Shown: piece after piece, positions 25,417-33,508 of the stretch
Layout: every line of letters begins with the position of its first letter
How positions within the stretch are numbered: position 1 is the first letter of the stretch
Assembly (NCBI GenBank): GCA_965205595.1
Contig: CBDBHI010000018.1
Span: 62,001-126,000 of the forward strand
Source: CATQHP01 sp965205595
GTDB lineage: Bacteria > Acidobacteriota > Terriglobia > Bryobacterales > UBA6623
Direction of reading: 5' to 3'
DNA: 64,000 bases
Notes under the pieces: generated by a model
Databases searched by the model: none
What the model was told of the DNA's origin: nothing
Seen by the model: the letters and a program-made list of their open reading frames with translations, nothing else
Made by a program: the position numbers and the translations under genes

Positions 25417-27786
25417 CTACTGAAGAGGTAGAGGCGAGGCGGGCCGCGATAGCAGCTTCGCTTCGAGTACCGCCCGATAGTGCTCAGCAAGCTTGGGCGT
25501 AATGGTTGCGCAATCCCAATTTTTTTCAACGACCTGCCTCGCGTTGAAGGCCAGTTGGCGGGCGTAGGTTCGGTCCTGAAGCAATCGCAGCGTTGCTCTG
25601 GCGAAGTCGATGGGGCGGTCCGCCACCTCGACGAGATCGACGATTGGGTCACGCAAGCCTTCGGCGCCAATGCTGGTCGAGACGACCGGAATACCAGCCG
25701 CAAAAGCTTCCAGTAGCTTCACGCGCACTCCGGAACCCGTCAGAATCGGCGCGACAAACACCGCGTAGTTTTCGAGAACCGTTCGTATGTCTTCCACCTC
25801 TCCTAAATACTCAACCCCTGGCCGGTCGAGAGTTTGCGCGAACGTCGCCGGGCCTTCCGCGCCCGCGACGATTAGCCGAGCCGATGGCCGTGCTTCGCGA
25901 ATCCGCGGGTAGATGCGTTCCAAGAAGTAGCGCAGTGCCTGCTGATTCGGGGTGTGCCTAAAGTTCCCCACGAAAAGTATAGTGTCGGGCTGTCGCCCAG
26001 TCGCGTTGTAGTCGTACTTCTCAACGTTGATACCCGCCCGTAGTCCGGCCAAGATGGGTGGTTGGTCGCCGAGATATGAACGTAGGAGGCGACGCTGTTC
26101 ATCGGTGCAAACCTGAATCGCATCAAACTGCGACAGCGACGAAAGCTCAAAGCGCAGAGCGCGTAAGTACTCATAGGCCGTGCGGATTCCGACAACAACG
26201 CCACTCGAAGTAATCGCGCGCTGCACCGATTGAAAGTAAACGTCGTGCTCGAACATGAAAGTGGCGAGCTGTCGAAAGTTGCCGGCATAGGACGCAAGCT
26301 GCGTGTACTCGAGTTGCAATACATCGATGCGCTTCATGTATATCGTTCGGTGGATCTTCCACAGCAAATCGGGGTGCCAAAACTGTTGAACCGCAAACGG
26401 GCGCAGAGCCGTGGAGCTGTCGTTGTGGGCGCTCCAGCGAACCATCAACTCCGAGGCTGTGCAGCGCTGCGCAAACCAAGCGTTGTCGGCCCGCTCGGAC
26501 TCGCTCTCTAGTAGGCAGAGCAAGTGCAATCGACATTCTTGCGCTAGTTTGTCGATTGTCTGATTCATGAAAACACCGCCACCGTGCAACGGTGGGTGAA
26601 TCGGATATGGTGCGACGAACAAGACATTAAGGTCTTTGATCGGCTTCGATTCGAAGCGATGATAGCGATCGCGAAAAAAACCACCGAGCGGCCTGCGGAG
26701 CGCTTCGGTGTCACTGATTTCAGCCAGCTTTAGAGCGACGGCGCGGCGCCGCAGGAGTTTCGGCAGTTGGCGCAAGGCGAGCCGCAAGCCGTCATTCTGG
26801 GGACGTTGGGGCGAGGGTCCGAGCAAAAAACTCGCCCACAGGCCCACATAGAGCCACACTATATGCCCCATCAAACGGCCGTTCTCGTGAACGTTCTTCC
26901 AAGCAAACAGCAACCGATTTTTTTGGATAACGCTCTCGATGTATGGCTCCGAAAATCGCTTGCCAATCGTTGCTCGATGTTCGTGATAAACGACGCTGTC
27001 TGGCGCATACATGTTGATCCAGCCACGCTTCCAGGCCATATAGCCGAGGTCAACATCCTCCACGTAGAATGGCGCGAACAACTCATCGAATCCGCCAAGC
27101 TCCAAGAATTTCCGCTTGTCGTATGCCGTCGACCCACCGCCGCCGTAAAACGTCGGGTATAGCGCCGTCACTTCGTCGTCAGCGACATGAGTGAGGTGCA
27201 CATTACCGTTCACCCAGCGGCCCATCGCAAGTCCTGTCTCCTCACGACGCTTTTCCGGATCGGAAAAGTAAATCTGCGCGGTAACCGAAAATATTCTGGG
27301 GTCGCGGAAGCCGTCGATCAAGGGCTGCAGGAAGTAAGGCTCGACCCGCATGTCGTTGTTCAACAGAACGACGATGTCGTTTTTCGCCGCGCTGACGCCC
27401 GCGTTCGAGCCGCCACCAAAGCCGAGATTTCGACCCATCTCGAGCACACGGACCGAAGGAAACTCGCGCGCCAGATATTCGACCGTTCCGTCGTCAGACG
27501 CGTTGTCGACCACCACGATTTCGTGATCTTGATTCGTCGCCACGGCGTCGACGACAGATCGCAGGTTGCGTTTAAGATGCGCCTTTCCATTCCAGGTCGG
27601 AATCACGATCGAGGCGGCACCCTTCGAAACCGGACGCGCGGCCGCGACCCGCTTCTTCTCCCAAAACACCGAGAGGCCGTCGAACAAGATAAGTGCCGGA
27701 CCGAGCACCAACAGCACGACGGGTGCGTAGACGATAAGGAAGACGAGCTCAGCTAGAGTCCGCACCCAGGCGAACAGTTTCGTCAT
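25417..27786 (-). CDS. GT2-GT4 bifunctional glycosyltransferase
   Basis: A 789-residue fusion. An N-terminal membrane segment (about residues 10-35) is followed by a GT2 (GT-A) domain (about 55-300) with SIVIPTWNGKAHL, VVDNASDDGTVEYL and LLNNDMRVEP; a second part (about 390-775) is a GT4 (GT-B) domain with APYPIHPPLHGGG near its start, VGNFRHTPNQQAL and the EAFAAGIPVVSTSIG donor-site motif. Such tandem enzymes build polysaccharides by adding two different sugars. Its start overlaps the ABC ATPase stop by four bases, so it is part of the surface-polysaccharide export cluster. Confidence 0.88.
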   Translation of the reverse strand: MTKLFAWVRTLAELVFLIVYAPVVLLVLGPALILFDGLSVFWEKKRVAAARPVSKGAASIVIPTWNGKAHLKRNLRSVVDAVATNQDHEIVVVDNASDDGTVEYLAREFPSVRVLEMGRNLGFGGGSNAGVSAAKNDIVVLLNNDMRVEPYFLQPLIDGFRDPRIFSVTAQIYFSDPEKRREETGLAMGRWVNGNVHLTHVADDEVTALYPTFYGGGGSTAYDKRKFLELGGFDELFAPFYVEDVDLGYMAWKRGWINMYAPDSVVYHEHRATIGKRFSEPYIESVIQKNRLLFAWKNVHENGRLMGHIVWLYVGLWASFLLGPSPQRPQNDGLRLALRQLPKLLRRRAVALKLAEISDTEALRRPLGGFFRDRYHRFESKPIKDLNVLFVAPYPIHPPLHGGGVFMNQTIDKLAQECRLHLLCLLESESERADNAWFAQRCTASELMVRWSAHNDSSTALRPFAVQQFWHPDLLWKIHRTIYMKRIDVLQLEYTQLASYAGNFRQLATFMFEHDVYFQSVQRAITSSGVVVGIRTAYEYLRALRFELSSLSQFDAIQVCTDEQRRLLRSYLGDQPPILAGLRAGINVEKYDYNATGRQPDTILFVGNFRHTPNQQALRYFLERIYPRIREARPSARLIVAGAEGPATFAQTLDRPGVEYLGEVEDIRTVLENYAVFVAPILTGSGVRVKLLEAFAAGIPVVSTSIGAEGLRDPIVDLVEVADRPIDFARATLRLLQDRTYARQLAFNARQVVEKNWDCATITPKLAEHYRAVLEAKLLSRPASPLPLQ

Positions 27787-29096
27787 ATTTCAACTGGGGC
27801 CTCGACCGTGCGGTCGACGATGCGAGCATTCGTCTCCACACGGCAGGGGAGATGAATGTATCCGTAGATCTCGCCGCCGCCTTTTGCCATGTGGGCAACG
27901 AGGGCGTTGTCGATCCAGTCGCACATTTCGTATTCCTTCAGGTCGCCATCCGCGATCGCCGGCGAGAACGAAAACTCTCCAGGATAAAGCTCAGGCAGAT
28001 CGAGGTGGAAATCGACGGTATAAATGTCGCCGGAATTCATTGCCGGCAGCGGATGATTCTCTCGCTTGGTATTGCTGCCGGCGAAATCGAGGCCGAGGTG
28101 GTTGCGCAGCATGAAGCCTACGTTTGGCCTCTCAATATGCTCGTTCGCGCGAACGCTAATGCGAACGATCAGCGAGTTACTCGGTTCAAGCAGGTGGACG
28201 GCATTTCCTGATGGGTCGAGCAGCGCGATGCCGATCACCTCCGCCCGCCTGTTGCCATGTCGCCGGTCGATGTTTGGGATCGTCTCGACGACTTCCGGGG
28301 CCGTCACCACGTCGACGTTCCCGACGTCGGTCGCGGCACCGCCTTTGCGTCGCAGGTAGCTCGCATCCTTTTCGGTCATCTGGTTTAAATAGCTGCGAAC
28401 TACGGTTTGCGGCGACCCTTGTTCAACGACGCGTCCGTGCTCCAGCCAGACCGCCTTGGTCCCAATCGCCTGAACATCTCCCATGGCGTGTGACACAAAA
28501 AGAATGGTCACCCGCTTGCCGCGCAATTCGTGAACCTTGCGCAGACATCGTTGCCGAAAATAGTAGTCGCCAACTGAAAGCGCCTCGTCAACAAGCAAGA
28601 TGTCGGGGTCGACATTAATCGCGACCGAAAAGGCCAGCCGGACCAGCATTCCCGACGAGTACGTCTTAACCGCCCTGTTAATGAACTCGCCGATCTCCGC
28701 GAACTCTTCGATCTCGCCGAACCGCTGCTTAATTTCAGCAGTTGAGAGACCCAATATCGTTCCACTCAAATACACGTTGTCGCGGCCACTAAATTCGGGA
28801 TTGAAGCCCGCGCCCAACTCAAGCAACGCCGAGACCCGGCCGCTGACGTCGACCGCGCCCTCGGTCGGTTTAAAAATTCTCGCGGCGAGTTGCAACGAAG
28901 TACTTTTTCCAGATCCGTTCTCGCCGATGAAACATACAGTGTCGCCACGTTTCGCCTCAAACGAAACATCGCGCAGCGCCCAATGCTTCTTGTGAAACTC
29001 GGCACGGTTGAGGGTCAAGAGTTCCTTCAGCCGATCCGCCGGTTTGCGGTAGATCGGATAGCTCTTTGACACGGAATGGAAGGCGACAGACGTCAC
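27783..29096 (-). CDS. Polysaccharide export ABC ATPase (Wzt-like) with C-terminal sugar-binding domain
   Basis: A 437-residue ABC ATPase. Walker A is GENGSGKST (about residues 59-67), signature YSSGM (about 149), Walker B ILLVDEAL (about 172-179), and an H-loop in FVSHAMG. The last about 170 residues form a Wzt-type beta-sandwich domain (AEVIGIALLDPSGNAV, LPELYPGEFSFSPAI) that recognises the non-reducing end of O-antigen chains. It starts at GTG 29096. The ATPase pairs with the permease upstream and the glycosyltransferase downstream (four-base overlap) for ABC-dependent export of O-antigen or capsule. Confidence 0.92.
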   Translation of the reverse strand: MTSVAFHSVSKSYPIYRKPADRLKELLTLNRAEFHKKHWALRDVSFEAKRGDTVCFIGENGSGKSTSLQLAARIFKPTEGAVDVSGRVSALLELGAGFNPEFSGRDNVYLSGTILGLSTAEIKQRFGEIEEFAEIGEFINRAVKTYSSGMLVRLAFSVAINVDPDILLVDEALSVGDYYFRQRCLRKVHELRGKRVTILFVSHAMGDVQAIGTKAVWLEHGRVVEQGSPQTVVRSYLNQMTEKDASYLRRKGGAATDVGNVDVVTAPEVVETIPNIDRRHGNRRAEVIGIALLDPSGNAVHLLEPSNSLIVRISVRANEHIERPNVGFMLRNHLGLDFAGSNTKRENHPLPAMNSGDIYTVDFHLDLPELYPGEFSFSPAIADGDLKEYEMCDWIDNALVAHMAKGGGEIYGYIHLPCRVETNARIVDRTVEAPVEI

Positions 29097-29177
29097 AAGC
29101 GGAGTGTTGCTCTATCTTATCTTGGGGTTCTAAGATGCGTGGGACCGAGTCGGGACCGAGTCGGGCGCGCCGCCCAG

Positions 29178-29996
29178 CTACATGACGTCGACGAAGCCGC
29201 GCTTCGTGTAGCGGAAGAACAAGGCCCCGGCCAGAAACAATCCCATCGAAAAGGCCGCCAGTATCAGTAGATCTCCGAGCGCCGGCACTCTTCCGCCAAG
29301 AATTGTATCCCTATAGCCTCGAACGACTAGCGCTAGCGGATTCCAAGTCAATAGGAAATCCGCCCTGCCCCGGAAGTAGCTCTCGGGCATGAATACCGGC
29401 GTCAGCCAAAACCAGGCGGTCAGAATCACAGTCAGCACCTGCCCGGTATCGCGCAAATAGACGTGCAGACCCGCCGCAATCCACGACAGCCCTAGGCTGA
29501 GTAGCCCCAACAGAAAAACGAATACCGGCAAGATCAACAACGTCGCGTGCAATTCCTGAAGCCAAATCGCGGTCGCGACGACGAGCACTGCGACCGAGAT
29601 CAGATGACTAATCACGGACGAGATGAGAATGCTCAGGGGCACAACTTCCGACGGAAAGACACTCTTTTTGATGAGGTTGGCGTACTCGACGAGCGCGGGT
29701 GCGGAGCGTGTCAGAGTTTCTGAGAACAGCAGCCATGGCAGCATTCCGGCGAACAAAAATAGCGGATAGTTGTCAGTCACTTCACCCCGAGGCAACTTCT
29801 GTCCAAACGCATAGCTGAATACAAACGTGTAAACCGCGAGCAGAACCAGTGGATGAATCACGCCCCATAACCAGCCAATGATCGAGCCCACGTAGCGCTG
29901 CTCGAAATCACGTCGCACCAACTGATAAACCAAGCTTCGGCCTTGACCGAAGTGACGCAAGAAATGCCTTCCCGGGATATTCTCGACAAATGTCAC
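29178..29996 (-). CDS. Polysaccharide export ABC-2 permease (Wzm-like)
   Basis: A 272-residue membrane protein with six hydrophobic segments and the ABC-2 amphipathic start LVYQLVRRDFEQRYVGSIIGWLWG. The C-terminal TRGYRDTILGGRVP-like segment is typical of Wzm/RfbD/TagG permeases. With the Wzt-like ATPase 81 bases downstream it should form the exporter of the chain made by the GT2-GT4 enzyme. The neighbouring DapA-fold gene is upstream on the same strand. Confidence 0.88.
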   Translation of the reverse strand: MTFVENIPGRHFLRHFGQGRSLVYQLVRRDFEQRYVGSIIGWLWGVIHPLVLLAVYTFVFSYAFGQKLPRGEVTDNYPLFLFAGMLPWLLFSETLTRSAPALVEYANLIKKSVFPSEVVPLSILISSVISHLISVAVLVVATAIWLQELHATLLILPVFVFLLGLLSLGLSWIAAGLHVYLRDTGQVLTVILTAWFWLTPVFMPESYFRGRADFLLTWNPLALVVRGYRDTILGGRVPALGDLLILAAFSMGLFLAGALFFRYTKRGFVDVM

Positions 29997-30045
29997 TAGG
30001 CGACTCTAGAACAGTTCAGCGCAATACGTAAATCGGCAGGCGAGC

Positions 30046-30921
30046 TCAACTGGCCAGCTCGCGAATCGATGCCTCGACCGATCGTTCTAGCTCGCGTGGC
30101 AGCCGGAGTATTGGCAGACGTGGAACTCCACCATAGTATCCGTGCAAGTCGAGCGCATGTTTCAGCGCCGGCACTGCGTACTGTCGTAACAGCCCGTCGA
30201 ACTCCATTGCAGTCGCGCTCAGCTCTCGAGCGGCTTCAAGCTCGCGCGTTCGAATCGCTTCTTCTATCGAAAGACAGTAAAAGGGCGCAGCCGCCGCCAT
30301 CGCCGTGACCACCGCGCATGCGCCGGCCGAAAGGCACGGCTCCATCAACTCAACGCCGCGAACCATCACTTGGAAATCCGCACCGACCTCTTGAATGAGT
30401 TCGTTAACCGCAGTGGCATCGTCGGACGAAACCAGCGCAGCGCCAATTTTCGGGTGAGTGGCTAGCTCGATAATCTCGCCGACCGCCAACCCGCCTTCTT
30501 TGTTGAGCGCAACGTCGATGAGGACCGGCAATGATGCCGAGTCCGCTATTGATCGAAAAAACAGGCCTGCGGGATCCGCGGAAGGAGAGATGTGGGAAAC
30601 GTCCGGCGCCCGCAGCAGCACTGCGTCGCATCCGGCCGCAGCCGCCTCGGAAGACATCGCACGGCATTCGGCCACTCCGCGGTTGCCGATAGCTGCGAGA
30701 ACTGATCGCTCAGCTCCGGCTTGAGAGACCACTTCTTTCCACAGCCACGCGAGCTCTGTCGATGACAGTAGTAAACCTTCGCCCCAGCGGTCGCCGACAA
30801 CATAGCCAGAGAGCGTGGTTCGTCCCAGCCGCGCCAAATTGTGGTGAACCTTCGACCAGTAGATTTCTCCCAGATGGTCGAACGGAGTAGTGAGGGAGGC
30901 GAAGACGCCGCGAAATTCCAT
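30046..30921 (-). CDS. DapA-fold (DHDPS/NAL family) pseudoenzyme
   Basis: A 291-residue TIM-barrel protein of the dihydrodipicolinate synthase / N-acetylneuraminate lyase family by length, N-terminus (MEFRGVFASLTTPFDHLGEI) and order of strands. Two catalytic residues are absent: the segment that holds the Tyr of the YNxP motif reads VLIDVALNKEG, and the segment that holds the Schiff-base Lys (GIKDSSG) reads IGAALVSSDD. No Lys replaces it nearby. It therefore cannot do the usual aldolase step and may be a structural or regulatory barrel, or have lost its function. It lies 49 bases before the polysaccharide permease, which suggests, but does not prove, a role in sugar-chain synthesis. Confidence 0.75.
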   Translation of the reverse strand: MEFRGVFASLTTPFDHLGEIYWSKVHHNLARLGRTTLSGYVVGDRWGEGLLLSSTELAWLWKEVVSQAGAERSVLAAIGNRGVAECRAMSSEAAAAGCDAVLLRAPDVSHISPSADPAGLFFRSIADSASLPVLIDVALNKEGGLAVGEIIELATHPKIGAALVSSDDATAVNELIQEVGADFQVMVRGVELMEPCLSAGACAVVTAMAAAAPFYCLSIEEAIRTRELEAARELSATAMEFDGLLRQYAVPALKHALDLHGYYGGVPRLPILRLPRELERSVEASIRELAS

Positions 30922-31017
30922 AGAAACCGAGTGACTATTGTAGCGACCACGGGCGGCGGGCTCCCGTTTCTTGTTGGCTGACGGTGAATGTCGGCGATAG
31001 GTGCTTCAGTACTTTGT

Positions 31018-31150
31018 TGCGCTTCGCTGTACCGAGCCGCGCCGCCGTGCGGTGCGGCTCGGTACAGCGGACGGTTTCGTCAAACAAGCAGTTTGCCTGG
31101 CAGCTCGAAAAATCAAATTTCGGGTCAACCGGGCCACTGGCGAAGGCCGG
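31018..31150 (+). repeat. Dispersed repeat, copy 3 (part B)
   Basis: Matches part B of copies 1 and 2: GTACCGAGCCGCGCCGCC palindrome with its mirror half, then ACGGTTTCGTC, TTTGCCTGGCAGCTCGAAAA and TTTCGGGTCA. In this copy the palindrome is nearly perfect, with both GAGCCGC(A/G)CCGC arms. Confidence 0.65.
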
Positions 31151-31232
31151 ATCAATCTGGCGAGAAACGCGCGGTACCGTGGCTTCGGATGTGGGATTGT
31201 GGGCGTTTCGTAGATGCGGTGGTCACAATCTT

Positions 31233-31383
31233 AGGGGCTGTGAAAAAACCTCGATTAGCTCTGCGGTCCTTCGAGGGTGCGACATGTCGCACCCCTACAG
31301 CGTTGATAATACGCAAGTTACTTGTAGGGGTGCAGCTTGCTACGCCCGATTCTCAAGTTCGGGGAGGTTTTTTCACAGCCCCT
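31233..31383. mobile_element. MITE-like element with 19-20 bp inverted ends
   Basis: A 151-base element with perfect inverted ends, GGGGCTGTGAAAAAACCTC and its complement, flanked on both sides by TTA, which looks like a three-base target duplication. It has no coding capacity. Its interior contains a GTGCGACATGTCGCAC hairpin and a GTAGGGGTGC repeat. The parent transposase is not in the window. Confidence 0.65.
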
Positions 31384-31442
31384 TACGATCGCGACACAGT
31401 GGTAGAGGTTCGACGAGTGATTCTCAATCGAGTGATATTCGA

Positions 31443-31589
31443 AGTTTCGGGTTAGCCCGGCCAGCGGCGCAGCTTGGTAGGGGACAGGCAACACGCGGGT
31501 TCGTCAACGTGGAAAGATTACGAGATCGCATGTGCCAGTCCCCGCCCGAAAGTCCGCCTTCTTCCGTTCGGCTCGGTACTGAATGTGGA
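31443..31589 (+). repeat. Dispersed repeat, copy 4 (parts B tail and A)
   Basis: The B tail (TTTCGGGTTAGCC) is followed by part A: GGGGACAGGCAACACGCGGG from 31480, with TCAACGTGGA and ACGAGATCGCATGTGCCAGT, ending near 31565, and a short GGCTCGGTACTGA remnant that reaches the stop region of the Hpt gene. Confidence 0.65.
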
Positions 31590-31952
31590 CTAACTGCCCG
31601 TTCGAGCTGTCGGTTCGGATTCCAGGGTTGTTGCCAAGAACTCGCACACTCGGCCGTACTCGGTCTCCACCTGCGCTATGAGATTCTGGGCCCGCTCCGA
31701 ACTAGAAGACTTTCCGGCCCGCTCAAGTTGTTTCGCCAGCGCGCGAAGCGACGTCGCCCCGATATTCCCGCTAGAGCCCTTAAGTCGATGAGCGGCCGCC
31801 GCCGTCACTTCAAAATCGCCAATCGAGACGGCGTCGCGTAGTCGAACCAGTTGCGACGGCGTGTCGTTTCGGAACACGTCGAACAGCTCGCGCATGAACT
31901 CCACGTCGTCCATCGCAGCCTCACGGAAACACTCTAGGTTAACTGGGTCCAC
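31590..31952 (-). CDS. Histidine phosphotransfer (Hpt) protein
   Basis: A 120-residue four-helix Hpt domain with the phospho-accepting histidine H55 in AHRLKGSSGNIGA, and a following helix (LRALAKQLERAGKS). A stand-alone Hpt passes phosphate from a hybrid sensor kinase to a receiver. No sensor kinase is adjacent. The gene ends inside repeat copy 4, so its C-terminal residues (ESEPTARTGS) may be repeat-derived. Confidence 0.8.
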   Translation of the reverse strand: MDPVNLECFREAAMDDVEFMRELFDVFRNDTPSQLVRLRDAVSIGDFEVTAAAAHRLKGSSGNIGATSLRALAKQLERAGKSSSSERAQNLIAQVETEYGRVCEFLATTLESEPTARTGS

Positions 31953-32147
31953 CGCGCCCTCCCGGCCGAAATACTCCGACCAGATCTCACATCGGCACAG
32001 AGCGCTTCAGATTGAGGCCGAGCATCAAAGTCTCAGGCGATGTCAGCCGGGGTAAACAAACACTAAGTTCAATTGGAATTGGCGACTTCTTGTGTTAGGC
32101 TTGGCATCAAATGGGCCTACTTTGGGCCAGAGTCGAGGGGTAGTTCG

Positions 32148-33461
32148 ATGAAGAGTAAGTCTGCGCATTTCGTGGTGATCTTGCTGGTTAGTGCGATGAC
32201 CTTGTGGGCCCAAGGCCAAGGCGGTGGCGGCGGCAATACTGGCGGTGGCGGCGGCAATACTGGCGGTGGCGGCGGCAACACCGGTGGGAATACGGGCGGC
32301 AACACTGGCGGAAATACCGGCGGCGGCCGAGGGGGCAACCAACAGGGTGGCAACCAAGATCCGTTCAGTCAGGGCCGGCAGAGCGACCCATTCGCAAACC
32401 GCCCGCGCCCGATATATCTTTCCGGACAGGTTCTCACCGACGATGGTCAACCGCCGGCAGAATCAGTTGTAATCGAACGTGTTTGCAACGGAAACCCACG
32501 ACCCGAGGGCTATACCGACATGAAAGGTCGTTTCAGTTTTGAACTCGGAGGAAATCCAGCACTGGCAATGGGCGACGCCAGCGTCGGCGGCACCGATTTG
32601 GGCGGTGGGTCCGCGTTTGGGCAGAGCCCATTTGGCAACAACAGCGGCATTCGCCAGGCCGGACTCGGCCGCGTGGACCTGTCGTCATGCGAGCTTCGGG
32701 CTGTTTTGCCCGGGTACAGATCCGATGTCCTTCGCCTGGGCATGCGAAGCGCGATGGAAAACCCAGATGTCGGCGTAATTGTTCTTCACCGCATTGCGGG
32801 TGTCATCGGCAACGTAGTTAGCGTGACAACGCTCGGTGCTCCTAAAAAAGCCGGCAAGGCATACCAAAACGGCTTAAAGGAAATGCGCAAGAAAACACCC
32901 AACTACAAGAAAGGCGCCATGCAGTTCGAAAAGGCGGTAGCCGAATTTCCCGAATTTGCAGCCGCGTGGGCAGCGTTGGGCGACGCCAAGATGGCGATGA
33001 AGGATGAGGCGGGAGCGAAGCTGGCGTTTACTAAAGCTCTCGAAGCCGACCCCAAATACTTGAAGCCGTTCGACCCTCTGCTACGCATGGCGCTTAAGGC
33101 GCAGGATTGGCGCACGGTCGAAACCCTCGGCGAGCAGTACCTCGAACTCAATCCTAATGAGATGCAATTGCGGTTCTATACGGCCGTCGCAGCGATCAAC
33201 AACGGCAACCCAGAGAAAGCTGAAGAAACCGTGCTGGCGATTCGCGCCAGTGATAAAAAAGATGATTTTCCGCAGAGCCATCAGATCATGGGCCTGATAC
33301 ATTCCCAGCGCGGGGAGTTCGAGAAGGCCGCCGCTGAGTATCGGGTATACCTCGAGAAGCAGCCAGACGGTAGCGGCGTTGCCACCGTCAAGAAGCAGCT
33401 TAACGAGTGGGAAATTCTTGGCGTGATTGAGCCCCTGACAAAGCAGGCGTCGGCCCAGTAG
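32148..33461 (+). CDS. Secreted TPR protein with Gly/Asn/Thr-rich repeat
   Basis: A 437-residue protein starting at the ATG at 32148, which gives a clean signal peptide (MKSKSAHFVVILLVSAMTLWAQG); an upstream in-frame ATG at 32073 gives an unlikely leader. After the signal comes a low-complexity Gly/Asn/Thr segment (about residues 25-62), then a carboxypeptidase-regulatory-like beta domain (LSGQVLTDDGQPPAESVVIE) and a C-terminal set of tetratricopeptide repeats (about 270-425). The TPRs suggest protein binding in the periplasm or outer membrane. It is followed after 47 bases by the nucleoside hydrolase-like gene. Confidence 0.75.
   Translation: MKSKSAHFVVILLVSAMTLWAQGQGGGGGNTGGGGGNTGGGGGNTGGNTGGNTGGNTGGGRGGNQQGGNQDPFSQGRQSDPFANRPRPIYLSGQVLTDDGQPPAESVVIERVCNGNPRPEGYTDMKGRFSFELGGNPALAMGDASVGGTDLGGGSAFGQSPFGNNSGIRQAGLGRVDLSSCELRAVLPGYRSDVLRLGMRSAMENPDVGVIVLHRIAGVIGNVVSVTTLGAPKKAGKAYQNGLKEMRKKTPNYKKGAMQFEKAVAEFPEFAAAWAALGDAKMAMKDEAGAKLAFTKALEADPKYLKPFDPLLRMALKAQDWRTVETLGEQYLELNPNEMQLRFYTAVAAINNGNPEKAEETVLAIRASDKKDDFPQSHQIMGLIHSQRGEFEKAAAEYRVYLEKQPDGSGVATVKKQLNEWEILGVIEPLTKQASAQ
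32220..32318 (+). repeat. Coding minisatellite (GGGGGNT / GGNT)
   Basis: Three tandem 21-base units (about 32220-32282, protein GGGGGNT) followed by three 12-base units (about 32283-32318, protein GGNT) inside the TPR gene. Identical units invite copy-number change in multiples of three. Confidence 0.85.
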
Positions 33462-33508
33462 ACGGGACAGTTCGACAGGGCCAAAGTCGCCAGAAAGTCT
33501 GGAAGGCT

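Larger units (their letters stand above)
30922..31589. other. Repeat-rich gene-free region
   Basis: About 670 bases without a credible gene. It holds two partial copies of the dispersed repeat (31018-31150 and 31443-31590) around a MITE-like element (31233-31383). Confidence 0.6.
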
